DNA of 64,000 nucleotides from Cytophagales bacterium. GTDB taxonomy: Bacteria > Bacteroidota > Bacteroidia > Cytophagales > Microscillaceae. The position numbers were made by a program, and so were the translations under genes. Positions 19,418 to 28,228 of this stretch are shown here, piece by piece. Below the pieces are notes generated by a model. That model was not told the DNA's origin. It saw nothing but the letters and a program-made list of their open reading frames with translations, and did no database searches. Location: NCBI GenBank assembly GCA_004293905.1, contig RDZE01000015.1, positions 1-64,000 of the forward strand, read 5' to 3'. The stretch's first letter is position 1. Every line of letters starts with the position of its first letter.

Positions 19418-19990
19418 TTACATTTTTTTGAGTTGTCTTACTTTTGTTTTTAAAAAATCTGCAAAAATCTTCATATCACCTTCCAATGCAGAGGTTTGAT
19501 AGTCGATATAAAATCTTTGTTTTTTGTTGTCTTTTGTCATTTCAAAATAAATACCACAGCCATCTGTACAATCTGGACAGCCAAACCGTTGTGTAGAAAA
19601 ATGGTTATTGAGCAGTGTATCTGGAATGTTCGCAACAATTTCTTTGGCAATATCAAAATAAAATGCCTCATGAAAAGTAGTGTTAAAAGTAAGTCCAGAT
19701 TTTTTGAAATAACCGTCTGTAAAATCGGCTGAAAAAGTCGATTGTCTTCCGTTGATAGTGTAGCGAAACATAGTCGCGCAATTGCGAGCACACTCACTAC
19801 AGTAAGTGCCAAATATGATTTGACTTAACTGAGGTACTTGGTTTTTCTTTTCAGCAGTAGTACTGTCTTTGTCTAAATTGAGATAAGTAGTATTTTGGTC
19901 TGACACTTCTTTAGTCGTCTTAGGTTGACAATTTTGATTCAGGACAATCAAAAAGAGTAAAGTAACCCCTCTGTAAAATACTTTCTTCAT
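19418..19990 (-). CDS. Lipoprotein of unknown function
   Basis: 190 aa with a signal sequence and a lipobox-like NQNC (C21). The mature region has paired cysteines (CSECARNC and CPDCTDGC), suggesting disulfides or a metal site, within a compact alpha/beta domain. I do not recognise a family. It lies downstream of the orphan DNA methylase on the same strand, 68 bp away, with no sign that the two work together. Confidence 0.65.
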   Translation of the reverse strand: MKKVFYRGVTLLFLIVLNQNCQPKTTKEVSDQNTTYLNLDKDSTTAEKKNQVPQLSQIIFGTYCSECARNCATMFRYTINGRQSTFSADFTDGYFKKSGLTFNTTFHEAFYFDIAKEIVANIPDTLLNNHFSTQRFGCPDCTDGCGIYFEMTKDNKKQRFYIDYQTSALEGDMKIFADFLKTKVRQLKKM

Positions 19991-20058
19991 ATTGTTGGTG
20001 AGTAAATTTATTTTAAAAAGAGTTATTGTTTAGGGCAGAATAGGTGTAAATCATTATA

Positions 20059-20979
20059 TTAATAAAACATAGCGTATACTTTATTGTGGTTCGTAATTAA
20101 TAACTCCTTTAATAGACCTCTTTTTTTCGGATTTGCGTTTATGCTTCTTTTCGCTTCCACACGTTGAATATTGAATTCGGCATACAGCTCATCAAAAAAG
20201 TTATCATTTGCATTTTTACCCTTTACATCGGAGTTGCTCAAAATCCAAGTAGATTGCAAGGCATCAAGTTCGTTGCAAAAATCTCTTAATCTCACTTGCT
20301 CCTCATCATTGAATACCTCTTTTGCATAAGCATTAAAACTTGAGGTTTCGTTTAGGGGTTTGTATGGTGGGTCGAAATAAAATAGTGTATTTTCATTAGC
20401 CCAATACAATGTATTTTCAAAATCTCCACACAAAATTTCAACTCTTTGCAAAGCCTCATTGACTGCCCAAATATTCTCTTTATCGCAAATGGTCGGGCGT
20501 TTATAACTACCCATCGGAACGTTGTACTCATTCTTACGATTCACCCTATAGAGTCCATTGAAACATGTTTTATTGAGAAAAATAAACAATGCTGATTGCC
20601 CACTTTGCTCCTCTGTTCTTTTGTTGTACAATGCTCTTTTGCTATAGTAGTATTCTTTTTTTTCTTCGGTTTTTTCTTCAAGCGAATGAAACTCTTCTTG
20701 CAATATATCAAGTATGGCTATGAGTTCTTGAGGTTTTGTAGCAATGGTTTTGTAGGTATTGATGAGGTCTTCATTAATATCATTAATAATTGCTCTTTCC
20801 AAATTCGGAAAATTATTCAACATCCAAAACAATACTGCACCGCTACCTACAAATGGTTCTATGTATGTAAACTTTTCCTCATCAAGTCTTTGTGGCAATG
20901 CCTTTGCAATGTCATTGATAAGTTGTGTTTTGCCTCCTGCCCACTTCAAAAATGGTTTTGCTACTCTATGCTCAGTCAT
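20059..20979 (-). CDS. dam: Orphan Dam-like DNA adenine-N6 methyltransferase (probably GATC)
   Basis: An alpha-class (D12) N6-adenine methylase of 306 aa. The SAM motif is FLKWAGGKTQL, followed by EPFVGSGAVLF, and the catalytic motif is DPPY. The target region CFNGLYRVNRKNEYNVPMGSY closely follows the Dam/DpnM group that methylates GATC. I take the ATG at 20979, because the TTG at 21009 overlaps the TAAATTTG promoter element. No restriction endonuclease or mutH-type partner is adjacent, so a regulatory or epigenetic role is likely. Confidence 0.88.
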   Translation of the reverse strand: MTEHRVAKPFLKWAGGKTQLINDIAKALPQRLDEEKFTYIEPFVGSGAVLFWMLNNFPNLERAIINDINEDLINTYKTIATKPQELIAILDILQEEFHSLEEKTEEKKEYYYSKRALYNKRTEEQSGQSALFIFLNKTCFNGLYRVNRKNEYNVPMGSYKRPTICDKENIWAVNEALQRVEILCGDFENTLYWANENTLFYFDPPYKPLNETSSFNAYAKEVFNDEEQVRLRDFCNELDALQSTWILSNSDVKGKNANDNFFDELYAEFNIQRVEAKRSINANPKKRGLLKELLITNHNKVYAMFY

Positions 20980-21006
20980 CAATCCTTGTGTTTTGTTTGT
21001 ATGCCC

Positions 21007-21014
21007 CAAATTTA
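21007..21014 (-). promoter_or_regulatory. Promoter -7 element of the DNA methylase gene
   Basis: TAAATTTG on the minus strand, 28 bases before the ATG at 20979. It excludes the upstream TTG as start. Confidence 0.5.
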
Positions 21015-21112
21015 CGATTTTAAATTTGGTTATTGAATCAAATGTAAAATTTCATAAACCTTAGTTATGATATTTTTCGGTATATCTAACCATAATTCCC
21101 ACAAATCTAACC

Positions 21113-21151
21113 AAAAAAAAGACCACCCTTTTAGAAAGAGTAGTCTTTTTT
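21113..21151 (-). terminator. Terminator after tRNA-Ala
   Basis: A 10-bp stem (21121-21130 with 21136-21145, including G-T pairs) is flanked on the minus strand by eight T residues. A T run on the other side (21146-21151) would let it work in both directions. Confidence 0.8.
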
Positions 21152-21167
21152 GTTTTATATAAAAAAG

Positions 21168-21241
<74 letters not shown>

Positions 21242-21328
21242 ATAAGGCAATGATTCCACAAAAGTAGGGCTTTATTCTTCAATATCCAAATTTATTGTTT
21301 AAATTTTCTTAGTGCCAAAAAAAAAGCG

Positions 21329-21336
21329 TAATTTTG
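21329..21336 (+). promoter_or_regulatory. Promoter -7 element of the proline dehydrogenase gene
   Basis: TAATTTTG, 40 bases before the ATG at 21377; no clear -33 TTTG. Confidence 0.5.
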
Positions 21337-21376
21337 CCTTCCACAACATTCATTCCTCAATAGCAATTGATACCCC

Positions 21377-22612
21377 ATGTCGAATACTCTTCTCAATAAC
21401 AACCCCACCGATTCAAAAGCAGAGCCCTTTCCAATGAATATTTCTTTTGAAAACACGGCGATTGCTTTTTCTGCAAAAAATAAAAACGCACTCCGTCAAA
21501 CTTATTGGCTTTTTTGGGCTATGAACAACCCCGCTTTGGTGAGTTTTGGTACAAAAATGCTCAAAATTGCCTTCCAATATCGTTTTCCATTGGTCAGAAG
21601 TATTGTCAAAAGAACACTTTTTGCGCACTTTTGCGGCGGCGAAAACATAGAAGATTGTAATCATACCATCAAACAACTTGCCGCATTCAAAATAGGTGCT
21701 ATTCTCGACTACTCCGTAGAAGGGGAAAAAGAAGAGCAAACATTTGATGCCACCGCCGAAGAAATTGTACGTACAGTATTGGCAGCACAAAAACAAAGAG
21801 AAGAAATCCCTTTTGCCGTATTCAAAGTAACAGGATTGGCAAACAGCGAATTGTTAGAGAAAATACAACTGCAACAACCTTTGAGCAATGCCGAAGAACA
21901 GGCTTGGCAGAAAGTGAAACAAAGGGTAGAAAAAATTTGCCAAACTGCCCACGAGTACAAAGTAAAAATACTCATAGATGCTGAAGAAACTTGGATACAA
22001 GCCCCTATAGACGAATTGGCATATATGATGATGGAAAAATTTAACCGTGAAGAGCCTATAGTTTACAATACCTATCAAATGTACCTAAAAAAATCGCTTG
22101 GTAATTTAAAACAAGCCTACCAAACAGCAGAAACACAAGGGTATCATTTGGGGGCAAAATTAGTGAGAGGTGCGTATATGGAAAAAGAAAGAGCGAGAGC
22201 CTCCAAAATGAACTACGAAGACCCCATACAACCCAACAAAGCAAGTAGTGATAACGATTTTGATGCGGCATTGTTGTTTTGTGTTACAAACCTGCAAAAT
22301 ATGGGGTTGTGTGCAGGTACGCACAACGAAGCAAGTAGCCTCTATTTGGCACAACTCATGCAAACACACCAAATAAGCACTACCGATAAGAGAATATTTT
22401 TTGCACAACTTTATGGCATGAGTGACCATATTTCTTATAACTTAGCCAATGCGGGCTATTTGGTAGCCAAATATGTGCCCTACGGACCCGTAGCCTCCGT
22501 AATGCCTTATTTGTTCAGAAGAGCCGAAGAAAATACTTCCGTAGCAGGGCAATCGAGCCGAGAGTTTCGCTTAGTGCAACAAGAATGGAGTAGAAGACAA
22601 AAACAAAAATAA
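21377..22612 (+). CDS. Proline dehydrogenase (FAD-dependent)
   Basis: Monofunctional PRODH of 411 aa, oxidising L-proline to pyrroline-5-carboxylate with electrons passed through FAD to quinone. The TIM-barrel signatures are LVRGAYMEKERARA, the AGTHNEASS segment and the C-terminal helix VMPYLFRRAEENTSVAG, whose arginine pair binds the proline carboxylate. The long N-terminal helical part matches the Bacteroidota/mitochondrial-type enzyme. It is followed after 10 bp by a NuoL-like gene, which suggests an operon. Confidence 0.95.
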   Translation: MSNTLLNNNPTDSKAEPFPMNISFENTAIAFSAKNKNALRQTYWLFWAMNNPALVSFGTKMLKIAFQYRFPLVRSIVKRTLFAHFCGGENIEDCNHTIKQLAAFKIGAILDYSVEGEKEEQTFDATAEEIVRTVLAAQKQREEIPFAVFKVTGLANSELLEKIQLQQPLSNAEEQAWQKVKQRVEKICQTAHEYKVKILIDAEETWIQAPIDELAYMMMEKFNREEPIVYNTYQMYLKKSLGNLKQAYQTAETQGYHLGAKLVRGAYMEKERARASKMNYEDPIQPNKASSDNDFDAALLFCVTNLQNMGLCAGTHNEASSLYLAQLMQTHQISTTDKRIFFAQLYGMSDHISYNLANAGYLVAKYVPYGPVASVMPYLFRRAEENTSVAGQSSREFRLVQQEWSRRQKQK

Positions 22613-22622
22613 AACCCTCAGA

Positions 22623-24818
22623 ATGGCAAGTTTAGTATACAGTATTTGGTGGCTTCCTTTTGTAGCATTTTTAGTGTTAATACTCTCTAATACTAAGGTA
22701 CTCCAAAAACAAGGAGATGTATTGGCTGCCATTTGTGTAGGCATAGCTTTAGTGCTTAGCATATTGTTGTTTTCTTTCTTTTTTGGCTATCCTTCTGCCT
22801 TGTCGCTTTTTTTAGTTTGGGACATACAACCTACTTGGCAAATTATAGCCTACCTTAAAATAGATAGCCTAAGCAGTCTAATGTTGCTTTTAGTTACTCT
22901 AATTGCTTTATTGGTAATTCTGTTTTCAAGGGTTTATATGCAACACGAAAAAAACTATAATCGTTATTTTGCCTACCTTAGTTTTTTTGTATTTACTATG
23001 CTGGGTTTGCTTTTGATGGATAATCTACTGATGCTCTATGTTTTTTGGGAATTAGTAGGTTTGTCTTCTTTCCTGCTGATAGGGTTTTGGTACGAAAAAA
23101 AGCAAGCCACCCAAGCCGCATTCAAAGCATTTATCACCAATCGGATTGCTGATGCCGCTTTTTTAGTAGGTATTTTTGGCATGTATTACTATTTCAATAC
23201 TTTTAGCCTCACTGCCATTAGTACACAATTATCCTTGCACACGCCACAAGCAACCAACTATACGCTGGTAGGGCTTTTACTTTTTATGGGCTGTGTGGGC
23301 AAATCTGCGCAATTCCCTTTGTATATTTGGCTACCCGATGCAATGGAAGGACCTACGCCCATTTCAGCATTGATTCACGCGGCTACGATGGTGGCAGCAG
23401 GTATTTATTTGGTAGCGCGTTTGTATTTTATTTTCACTATCGAGGCTTTTTTAGTCATCAGCATCATAGGGAGCATTACGGCATTGATAGGTGCTTTTTC
23501 AGCCCTTTGCCAATATGACCTCAAGAAAACATTGGCATACTCTACCATATCACAATTGGGCTTAATGGTTGCGGCGTTGGGTGTGTATGCTTACGAATCG
23601 GCATTGATGCACTTAGTTACGCATGCATTTTTCAAAGCAGGCTTATTTTTGAGTGCGGGTGCTATTTTACACTACCTTCATGGCATAGCCCATAAATACC
23701 ATCTTTCGGAAGACCAACTCCAAGATATGCGCCAAATGGGAGGGCTCATGCGTTTGATGCCTATTACTTTTGTATTTTATACTATCTTTGCTTTAGCCTT
23801 AGTTGGCTTTCCATTTACCTCTGGTTTTTTGTCAAAAGACGATATATTGGTACATACTTGGGCTTGGGCTTGGGTAGAAGTAGAGCGTACTAATCAAATG
23901 GCTTATTTGTTCATTCCTATAGCACTGATGATAACAAGTTTTTTGACAGCCATGTACGTAGCGCGGCAATGGTTTTTGCTTTTTTTTGGCGATTTCAAGA
24001 TGATACGGCAAAATACAGATTGGCAAAATATACAATTGGTTACAGAAAAAAGAATGCTCTTTTTTCATATTCCGTTGGCAGTACTGACAGTAGGGGCATT
24101 GTGGATTAGTTTTTCATACAACCCCTTAGAAACCTACTCTGGTTGGTTTATGCGCAATATAGAAGCCCCCGAAAATACTTTTGTGCCTGTGGTGATAGAA
24201 GACCTCATTTTCGAGCAATCATTGAACCTGCATTATACCATTGTGGCATCTTCTATTGGTATTATTCTGCTGGCATTTGGTCTGAATGCTTTGTATTTTA
24301 TGCGCATAAGGAGCAAAAGAATAGAAACCTACTTAGAAAAAACTTGGCTTTATCGTCTTTCACTCCATAGTTTTTATTTAGACTACTACTACCAATGGGT
24401 AATATTTGCCTTTTTTCATCGTTCAGGTACTTTCTTAGAAGTAAAATCGTGGAGAAAACGCCTTAGCATACATTGGTTTGAAATTTGGAGTTGGTGGCTT
24501 CGCAAAATCAAAGGCGAACAACCAAAACTCTCACCCAAAGCCGCTCTCAGTTATGTGGCACACCTAAGCCAAGACACCGATGAAAGATTAATCAATCGGT
24601 TGGTGCATCAGTTTTCGCGTGGTTATGTAGTATTGGCACATATAGTACACTGGTTTGACCATTTTTGGGTAGATGGGTTCATCAGAGGATTTGCCCGTTG
24701 GGTGATTTATGTAGGCAAACAATTGCGCAATCCTTCCAAAGGGCAAATACAACAATATCTGGGGCTGACTCTGATGATAGTATTACTTATTTGGTTGCTG
24801 ACATATTTATTTCTGTAA
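22623..24818 (+). CDS. nuoL: Orphan NuoL-like proton-pumping subunit (complex I subunit 5 family)
   Basis: 731 aa and very hydrophobic. The proton-antiporter core is clear: FWELVGLSSFLLIGFWY, the LPDAMEGPTPISALIHAATM signature of NuoL/Mrp subunits, and the helix-8/12 lysine and histidine region TLAYSTISQLGLMVAALG with HLVTHAFFKAGLFL. At 731 aa it is about 100 longer than usual NuoL, with a long polar C-terminal region (about 560-700) before a last helix. No other nuo, mrp or dabA gene is adjacent. Ten bp separate it from proline dehydrogenase. It could be a relocated complex I subunit or a member of another ion-translocating complex. Confidence 0.85.
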   Translation: MASLVYSIWWLPFVAFLVLILSNTKVLQKQGDVLAAICVGIALVLSILLFSFFFGYPSALSLFLVWDIQPTWQIIAYLKIDSLSSLMLLLVTLIALLVILFSRVYMQHEKNYNRYFAYLSFFVFTMLGLLLMDNLLMLYVFWELVGLSSFLLIGFWYEKKQATQAAFKAFITNRIADAAFLVGIFGMYYYFNTFSLTAISTQLSLHTPQATNYTLVGLLLFMGCVGKSAQFPLYIWLPDAMEGPTPISALIHAATMVAAGIYLVARLYFIFTIEAFLVISIIGSITALIGAFSALCQYDLKKTLAYSTISQLGLMVAALGVYAYESALMHLVTHAFFKAGLFLSAGAILHYLHGIAHKYHLSEDQLQDMRQMGGLMRLMPITFVFYTIFALALVGFPFTSGFLSKDDILVHTWAWAWVEVERTNQMAYLFIPIALMITSFLTAMYVARQWFLLFFGDFKMIRQNTDWQNIQLVTEKRMLFFHIPLAVLTVGALWISFSYNPLETYSGWFMRNIEAPENTFVPVVIEDLIFEQSLNLHYTIVASSIGIILLAFGLNALYFMRIRSKRIETYLEKTWLYRLSLHSFYLDYYYQWVIFAFFHRSGTFLEVKSWRKRLSIHWFEIWSWWLRKIKGEQPKLSPKAALSYVAHLSQDTDERLINRLVHQFSRGYVVLAHIVHWFDHFWVDGFIRGFARWVIYVGKQLRNPSKGQIQQYLGLTLMIVLLIWLLTYLFL

Positions 24819-25584
24819 ATGTGGGGCAATGGTCAGAGTGTTGTGCTTCGTTCAGTAGCAATGCTCTTTCTATGCAATGCGCAAAAGCTCCGCTAATGAG
24901 CTGATAATCAATGCGCCAACCTAAATTTTTCTCACGCGTGGTAGCCAATCGCGAACTCCACCAACTGTATTGATGCGGTTCTTTGTTCAGATGGCGAAAA
25001 GTATCTACCATTTGCAACTCTGTGATAAATTTGCTCAACCAAGCTCTTTCTTCAGGCAAAAAACCCGATGTTTTGGCATTAGATTTTGGGTTGTGAATAT
25101 CTATGGGTTCGTGTGCAATATTGTAATCGCCACATACCAGAAGGGCTTGTAATTGTGGTTGTAATTGACGGATATAGTCAAAAAATAGAGTCATCCAATC
25201 CATTTTGTAGCCCTGTCTTTCGCTACCACTTGTGCCCGAAGGCATATAAACAGACATTACCGACAAGCCGCTTTCAAAATCGGCACGAATTAATCTTCCC
25301 TCTATATCTTGATTAGTGTTATTTTCTCCATAGCCTTTCACCACTTGTATAGGAGCTACCTTTGAAAGAATGGCTACACCACTGTACCCTTTTTTGCTAA
25401 TAGCAGGTTGGTAGTACTGATATGTATAACCTAAGGCGGCTATCTCCTCAGTAGGAATTTCGTTTTCTAAGGCTTTTACTTCCTGTAGGCATACTACATC
25501 GGCTTGTGTGGCAGCCAACCACGACAGCCACCCTTTTCTGATAGCCGCTCTGATACCATTGACGTTGTAAGAAATAATTTTCAT
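24787..25584 (-). CDS. xth: Exodeoxyribonuclease III (AP endonuclease)
   Basis: 265 aa; the base-excision-repair AP endonuclease and 3'-5' exonuclease. The EEP-fold motifs are NVNGIRAA, CLQEVKA (metal-binding Glu), CGDYNIAHEPIDI, WSSRLATTREKNLGWRIDY and SDHCP (catalytic His). The ATG at 25584 is chosen because the upstream frame has no family match and a TAAATTTG promoter lies at 25603-25610. Its last 32 bp overlap the 3' end of the convergent nuoL-like gene. Confidence 0.95.
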   Translation of the reverse strand: MKIISYNVNGIRAAIRKGWLSWLAATQADVVCLQEVKALENEIPTEEIAALGYTYQYYQPAISKKGYSGVAILSKVAPIQVVKGYGENNTNQDIEGRLIRADFESGLSVMSVYMPSGTSGSERQGYKMDWMTLFFDYIRQLQPQLQALLVCGDYNIAHEPIDIHNPKSNAKTSGFLPEERAWLSKFITELQMVDTFRHLNKEPHQYSWWSSRLATTREKNLGWRIDYQLISGAFAHCIERALLLNEAQHSDHCPTFTEINMSATK

Positions 25585-25602
25585 GAATTTATCTTTTTTT
25601 TG

Positions 25603-25642
25603 CAAATTTATAAACCTTTTATCCAAAAGATATGTATTTTTG
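25603..25642. promoter_or_regulatory. Divergent promoters for xth and the alpha/beta hydrolase gene
   Basis: TAAATTTG on the minus strand (25603-25610) serves xth. TATTTTTG on the plus strand (25635-25642) lies 27 bp before the GTG start of the hydrolase gene. Neither has a good -33 TTTG. Confidence 0.5.
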
Positions 25643-25669
25643 CCCTAACAACCAAGAGATATTTCAGGC

Positions 25670-26464
25670 GTGAAACACACACTCAACGATGGTTGCCAAA
25701 TGTACTACGAAATATATGGCAATCTGAACAGTTCGAAAACCTTAGTATTCATAGGAGGACTTTCGCAATCAACATTGGCTTGGACGGGCTATTTACCACT
25801 TTTGCAAGCAGATTACAAAATTGTATTATTAGACCTTCTCTTTCAAGGGCAATCGGACAGCCCCGAAAAACATAGAACCTTCGAAGAACACGCCGCCGAT
25901 GTTGCTTCATTGATGGAAGCATTAGCCATAGAAAATAGTTGTGTAATAGGTATCTCATACGGTGGAGCGGTACTCATGCGCCTGCTCGCTCAGCACCCTG
26001 CACGCATACAAAAAGCCGTCATTATGGCTACTTTTGCCCAAAAAACACCCTTGTTCAATGCCTTAGGGCTGGCTTGGACAAATGCCCTGCTTTCTGGCGG
26101 TTATGACCTTATGCTCGATGTGATGTTGCCAAGTGTATTGGGCAAAACCTATTTCGAAAACCCACTTATTCCCATAGACACACTCAAAAACCTACGCCGC
26201 GATGCGCGCCCCTCTTCTGCCAATTTATTAAAACTTATGCGGGCTACTTCCGAAAGCCAAAACTACTTAGAACCCCTCAAAAGCATCAAACAAGAAGTAT
26301 TGGTATTGGCAGGCGAAGAAGATTTACTCTGCACACCCGAAATGAACAAAGCCATAGCGCAAGCCATTCCAAACGGAAAAATCACACTCATTCCCACAGT
26401 AGGGCACACGCTCAATCTCGAAGCCATTCCCCAAACTGCCGAACTCATTAGGCAATTTTATTGA
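25670..26464 (+). CDS. Alpha/beta-hydrolase fold protein
   Basis: 264 aa starting at GTG. The nucleophile elbow is GISYGGAV (Ser near residue 99), the acid lies in LAGEEDLLC and the catalytic His in PTVGHTLNLE. The overall form, with the early segment YEIYG and a small cap, resembles 3-oxoadipate enol-lactonase and esterase relatives; the substrate cannot be told. The next gene starts within about 20 bp, suggesting one transcript with the FtsX-like and SiaB-like genes. Confidence 0.85.
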   Translation: MKHTLNDGCQMYYEIYGNLNSSKTLVFIGGLSQSTLAWTGYLPLLQADYKIVLLDLLFQGQSDSPEKHRTFEEHAADVASLMEALAIENSCVIGISYGGAVLMRLLAQHPARIQKAVIMATFAQKTPLFNALGLAWTNALLSGGYDLMLDVMLPSVLGKTYFENPLIPIDTLKNLRRDARPSSANLLKLMRATSESQNYLEPLKSIKQEVLVLAGEEDLLCTPEMNKAIAQAIPNGKITLIPTVGHTLNLEAIPQTAELIRQFY

Positions 26465-26484
26465 TACCCTCTTTTTTTCATCAC

Positions 26485-27666
26485 ATGCAACTCCTCCATA
26501 AAATACTCAACGCCAAACGCAAACCTTTACAAATGCTATTTGCCACTGTAGGGTTCTCGTTGGGTTTTCTTTTCTTGCTTTTTGCCATACAAACCTACGA
26601 ACAGGTACAATTTGTACTAAAACCCACACAAGCCCAATATGCCGATTATTGGATTATTAGCAAAAAAGTAGCAGTGAGCAATACCTTGATGATGCAACGC
26701 GCTGATTTTAATAACAAAGAAATAGACGACCTGAAAAACCAAAGTTTCATAGAAAATGTGCACCCCTTCGAAGCCAACCAATTCAATGTAATTGCTTACT
26801 CCAAAGGAGCAATACCTTTTCTAACAGAAATGTTTTTCGAAGCCGTGCCCGATAGTGTCATTGACAACAAACCTGATAGTTTTAAATGGGACGAAAATAG
26901 TGATTTTGTGCCTGTCATACTTTCTAATGATATGTTAAGCCTTTATAACTTTGGGTTCGCCATCAGCAAAGGACTTCCCCAAATTTCCAAAAGTACTATA
27001 GGTTTACTCACCATAGACATAGAAATATCGGGTAAAAAAGGTAAAAAACAGTTCAAAAGCAAAATTGTAGGCTTCTCCAATCGCATTCCCTCAGTATTAG
27101 TGCCTCTTTCTTTTTTGAGGTGGGCAAATAAAAACATAGGAGAAAACAAAGAAATAGCACCCGGTAGGCTACTCATTAAGGTAAAAAACCCCGCCGATGC
27201 ACAAGTAAAAGCCTATTTTGAAAGAAAAAACTACCAACTCAACGAAGATAAATTGCAGGCAGGAAAAGTAGGAAATATGTTACAAATCGTAATGGCAATC
27301 ATTGGTATAATTGGTTTATTTTTTGTAGTATTGGCTATTGTCATATTTCTAATGAATTTTCAACTCATATTGGCAGAAGCAAAAGAAGAAGTAAAATTAT
27401 TATTGCAATTGGGCTATACAACTAAACAGTTACAAATACTAATGATAACACGATTTTTGACCTTTATTACTATCTTGGCACTTATAGATTTTATTGTATT
27501 ATGGGGCACACACCAATACTATTTGATTCCCCTGCTTACAGAAAATGGATTAGAAATTTACCCTCAAATCTTTTTGAATGTTTGGAGTATTGGTATATTT
27601 GTAGTAATATTGACCATTGTTTCTAACTACCTCTCTATTCACAGATTACTAAAACAATACTATTAG
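26485..27666 (+). CDS. FtsX-like permease (MacB/LolC type) without a linked ATPase
   Basis: 393 aa from the ATG at 26485. One N-terminal membrane helix (about 12-34), a large periplasmic domain (about 35-265), then three helices (about 270-295, 320-345 and 360-385) make the FtsX/MacB topology. The segment AKEEVKLLLQLGYTTKQLQI between helices 2 and 3 is the usual coupling region. No ABC ATPase lies beside it. The SiaB-like gene starts 1 bp after its stop, so the two are almost surely co-translated. Confidence 0.75.
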   Translation: MQLLHKILNAKRKPLQMLFATVGFSLGFLFLLFAIQTYEQVQFVLKPTQAQYADYWIISKKVAVSNTLMMQRADFNNKEIDDLKNQSFIENVHPFEANQFNVIAYSKGAIPFLTEMFFEAVPDSVIDNKPDSFKWDENSDFVPVILSNDMLSLYNFGFAISKGLPQISKSTIGLLTIDIEISGKKGKKQFKSKIVGFSNRIPSVLVPLSFLRWANKNIGENKEIAPGRLLIKVKNPADAQVKAYFERKNYQLNEDKLQAGKVGNMLQIVMAIIGIIGLFFVVLAIVIFLMNFQLILAEAKEEVKLLLQLGYTTKQLQILMITRFLTFITILALIDFIVLWGTHQYYLIPLLTENGLEIYPQIFLNVWSIGIFVVILTIVSNYLSIHRLLKQYY

Positions 27667-27667
27667 A

Positions 27668-28228
27668 ATGGCATATTTGAGTGATTTACATAAACTATTT
27701 GACGAAGACAAACTCATTTTTTTATATAAAGGAGATTTCAATCAGCCTGTATTGATAGCCGTTCACAATATCATCAAAAATTATTTGAACCGAAATCCCA
27801 TTCCTTTTTCTCTTTACAAACGCCTCAATCATTTAGCCATTGAACTTATTCAGAATATCATCAAACACAATGCAAAGGAAGTAGTAGACCAAGAATCAAT
27901 ATTTATGTTTGGCAAAGAAAATAATAAATATTTAATACTTTCGGGCAATACAATCCCCACAGAGAAAAAAGAACACTTAGAATATTACCTTGATTACCTC
28001 AATCACCTCACAAGCGACAAACTCAAAATTTTCTATAAAAAATCTATTCAATCGGTCTTCCAATTTGACAGAAAAGGAAAAATGGGACTGATAGAAATGG
28101 CGATTAAGTCTGCCAACATAATACAATATGAATTTAGCAGACTCAACGAAAAATACTCCTACTTCACCTACCTTATCACCATAGATATCCCCGAAGCTAA
28201 TTCAAACGAGGATCCACAGGATAGTTAG
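27668..28228 (+). CDS. SiaB-like protein kinase (DUF6272 family)
   Basis: 186 aa. The helix HLAIELIQNIIKHNAKE is a GHKL N-box (Glu and Asn for Mg-ATP), and GLIEMAIKSAN fits the G-box region. This matches SiaB-type threonine kinases, which phosphorylate the small partner SiaC and are opposed by a SpoIIE/PP2C phosphatase. No SiaC-like gene is adjacent, but two SpoIIE phosphatases lie 15-22 kb away. It follows the FtsX-like gene by 1 bp. The last 32 bp overlap yqgE in antisense. Confidence 0.75.
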   Translation: MAYLSDLHKLFDEDKLIFLYKGDFNQPVLIAVHNIIKNYLNRNPIPFSLYKRLNHLAIELIQNIIKHNAKEVVDQESIFMFGKENNKYLILSGNTIPTEKKEHLEYYLDYLNHLTSDKLKIFYKKSIQSVFQFDRKGKMGLIEMAIKSANIIQYEFSRLNEKYSYFTYLITIDIPEANSNEDPQDS

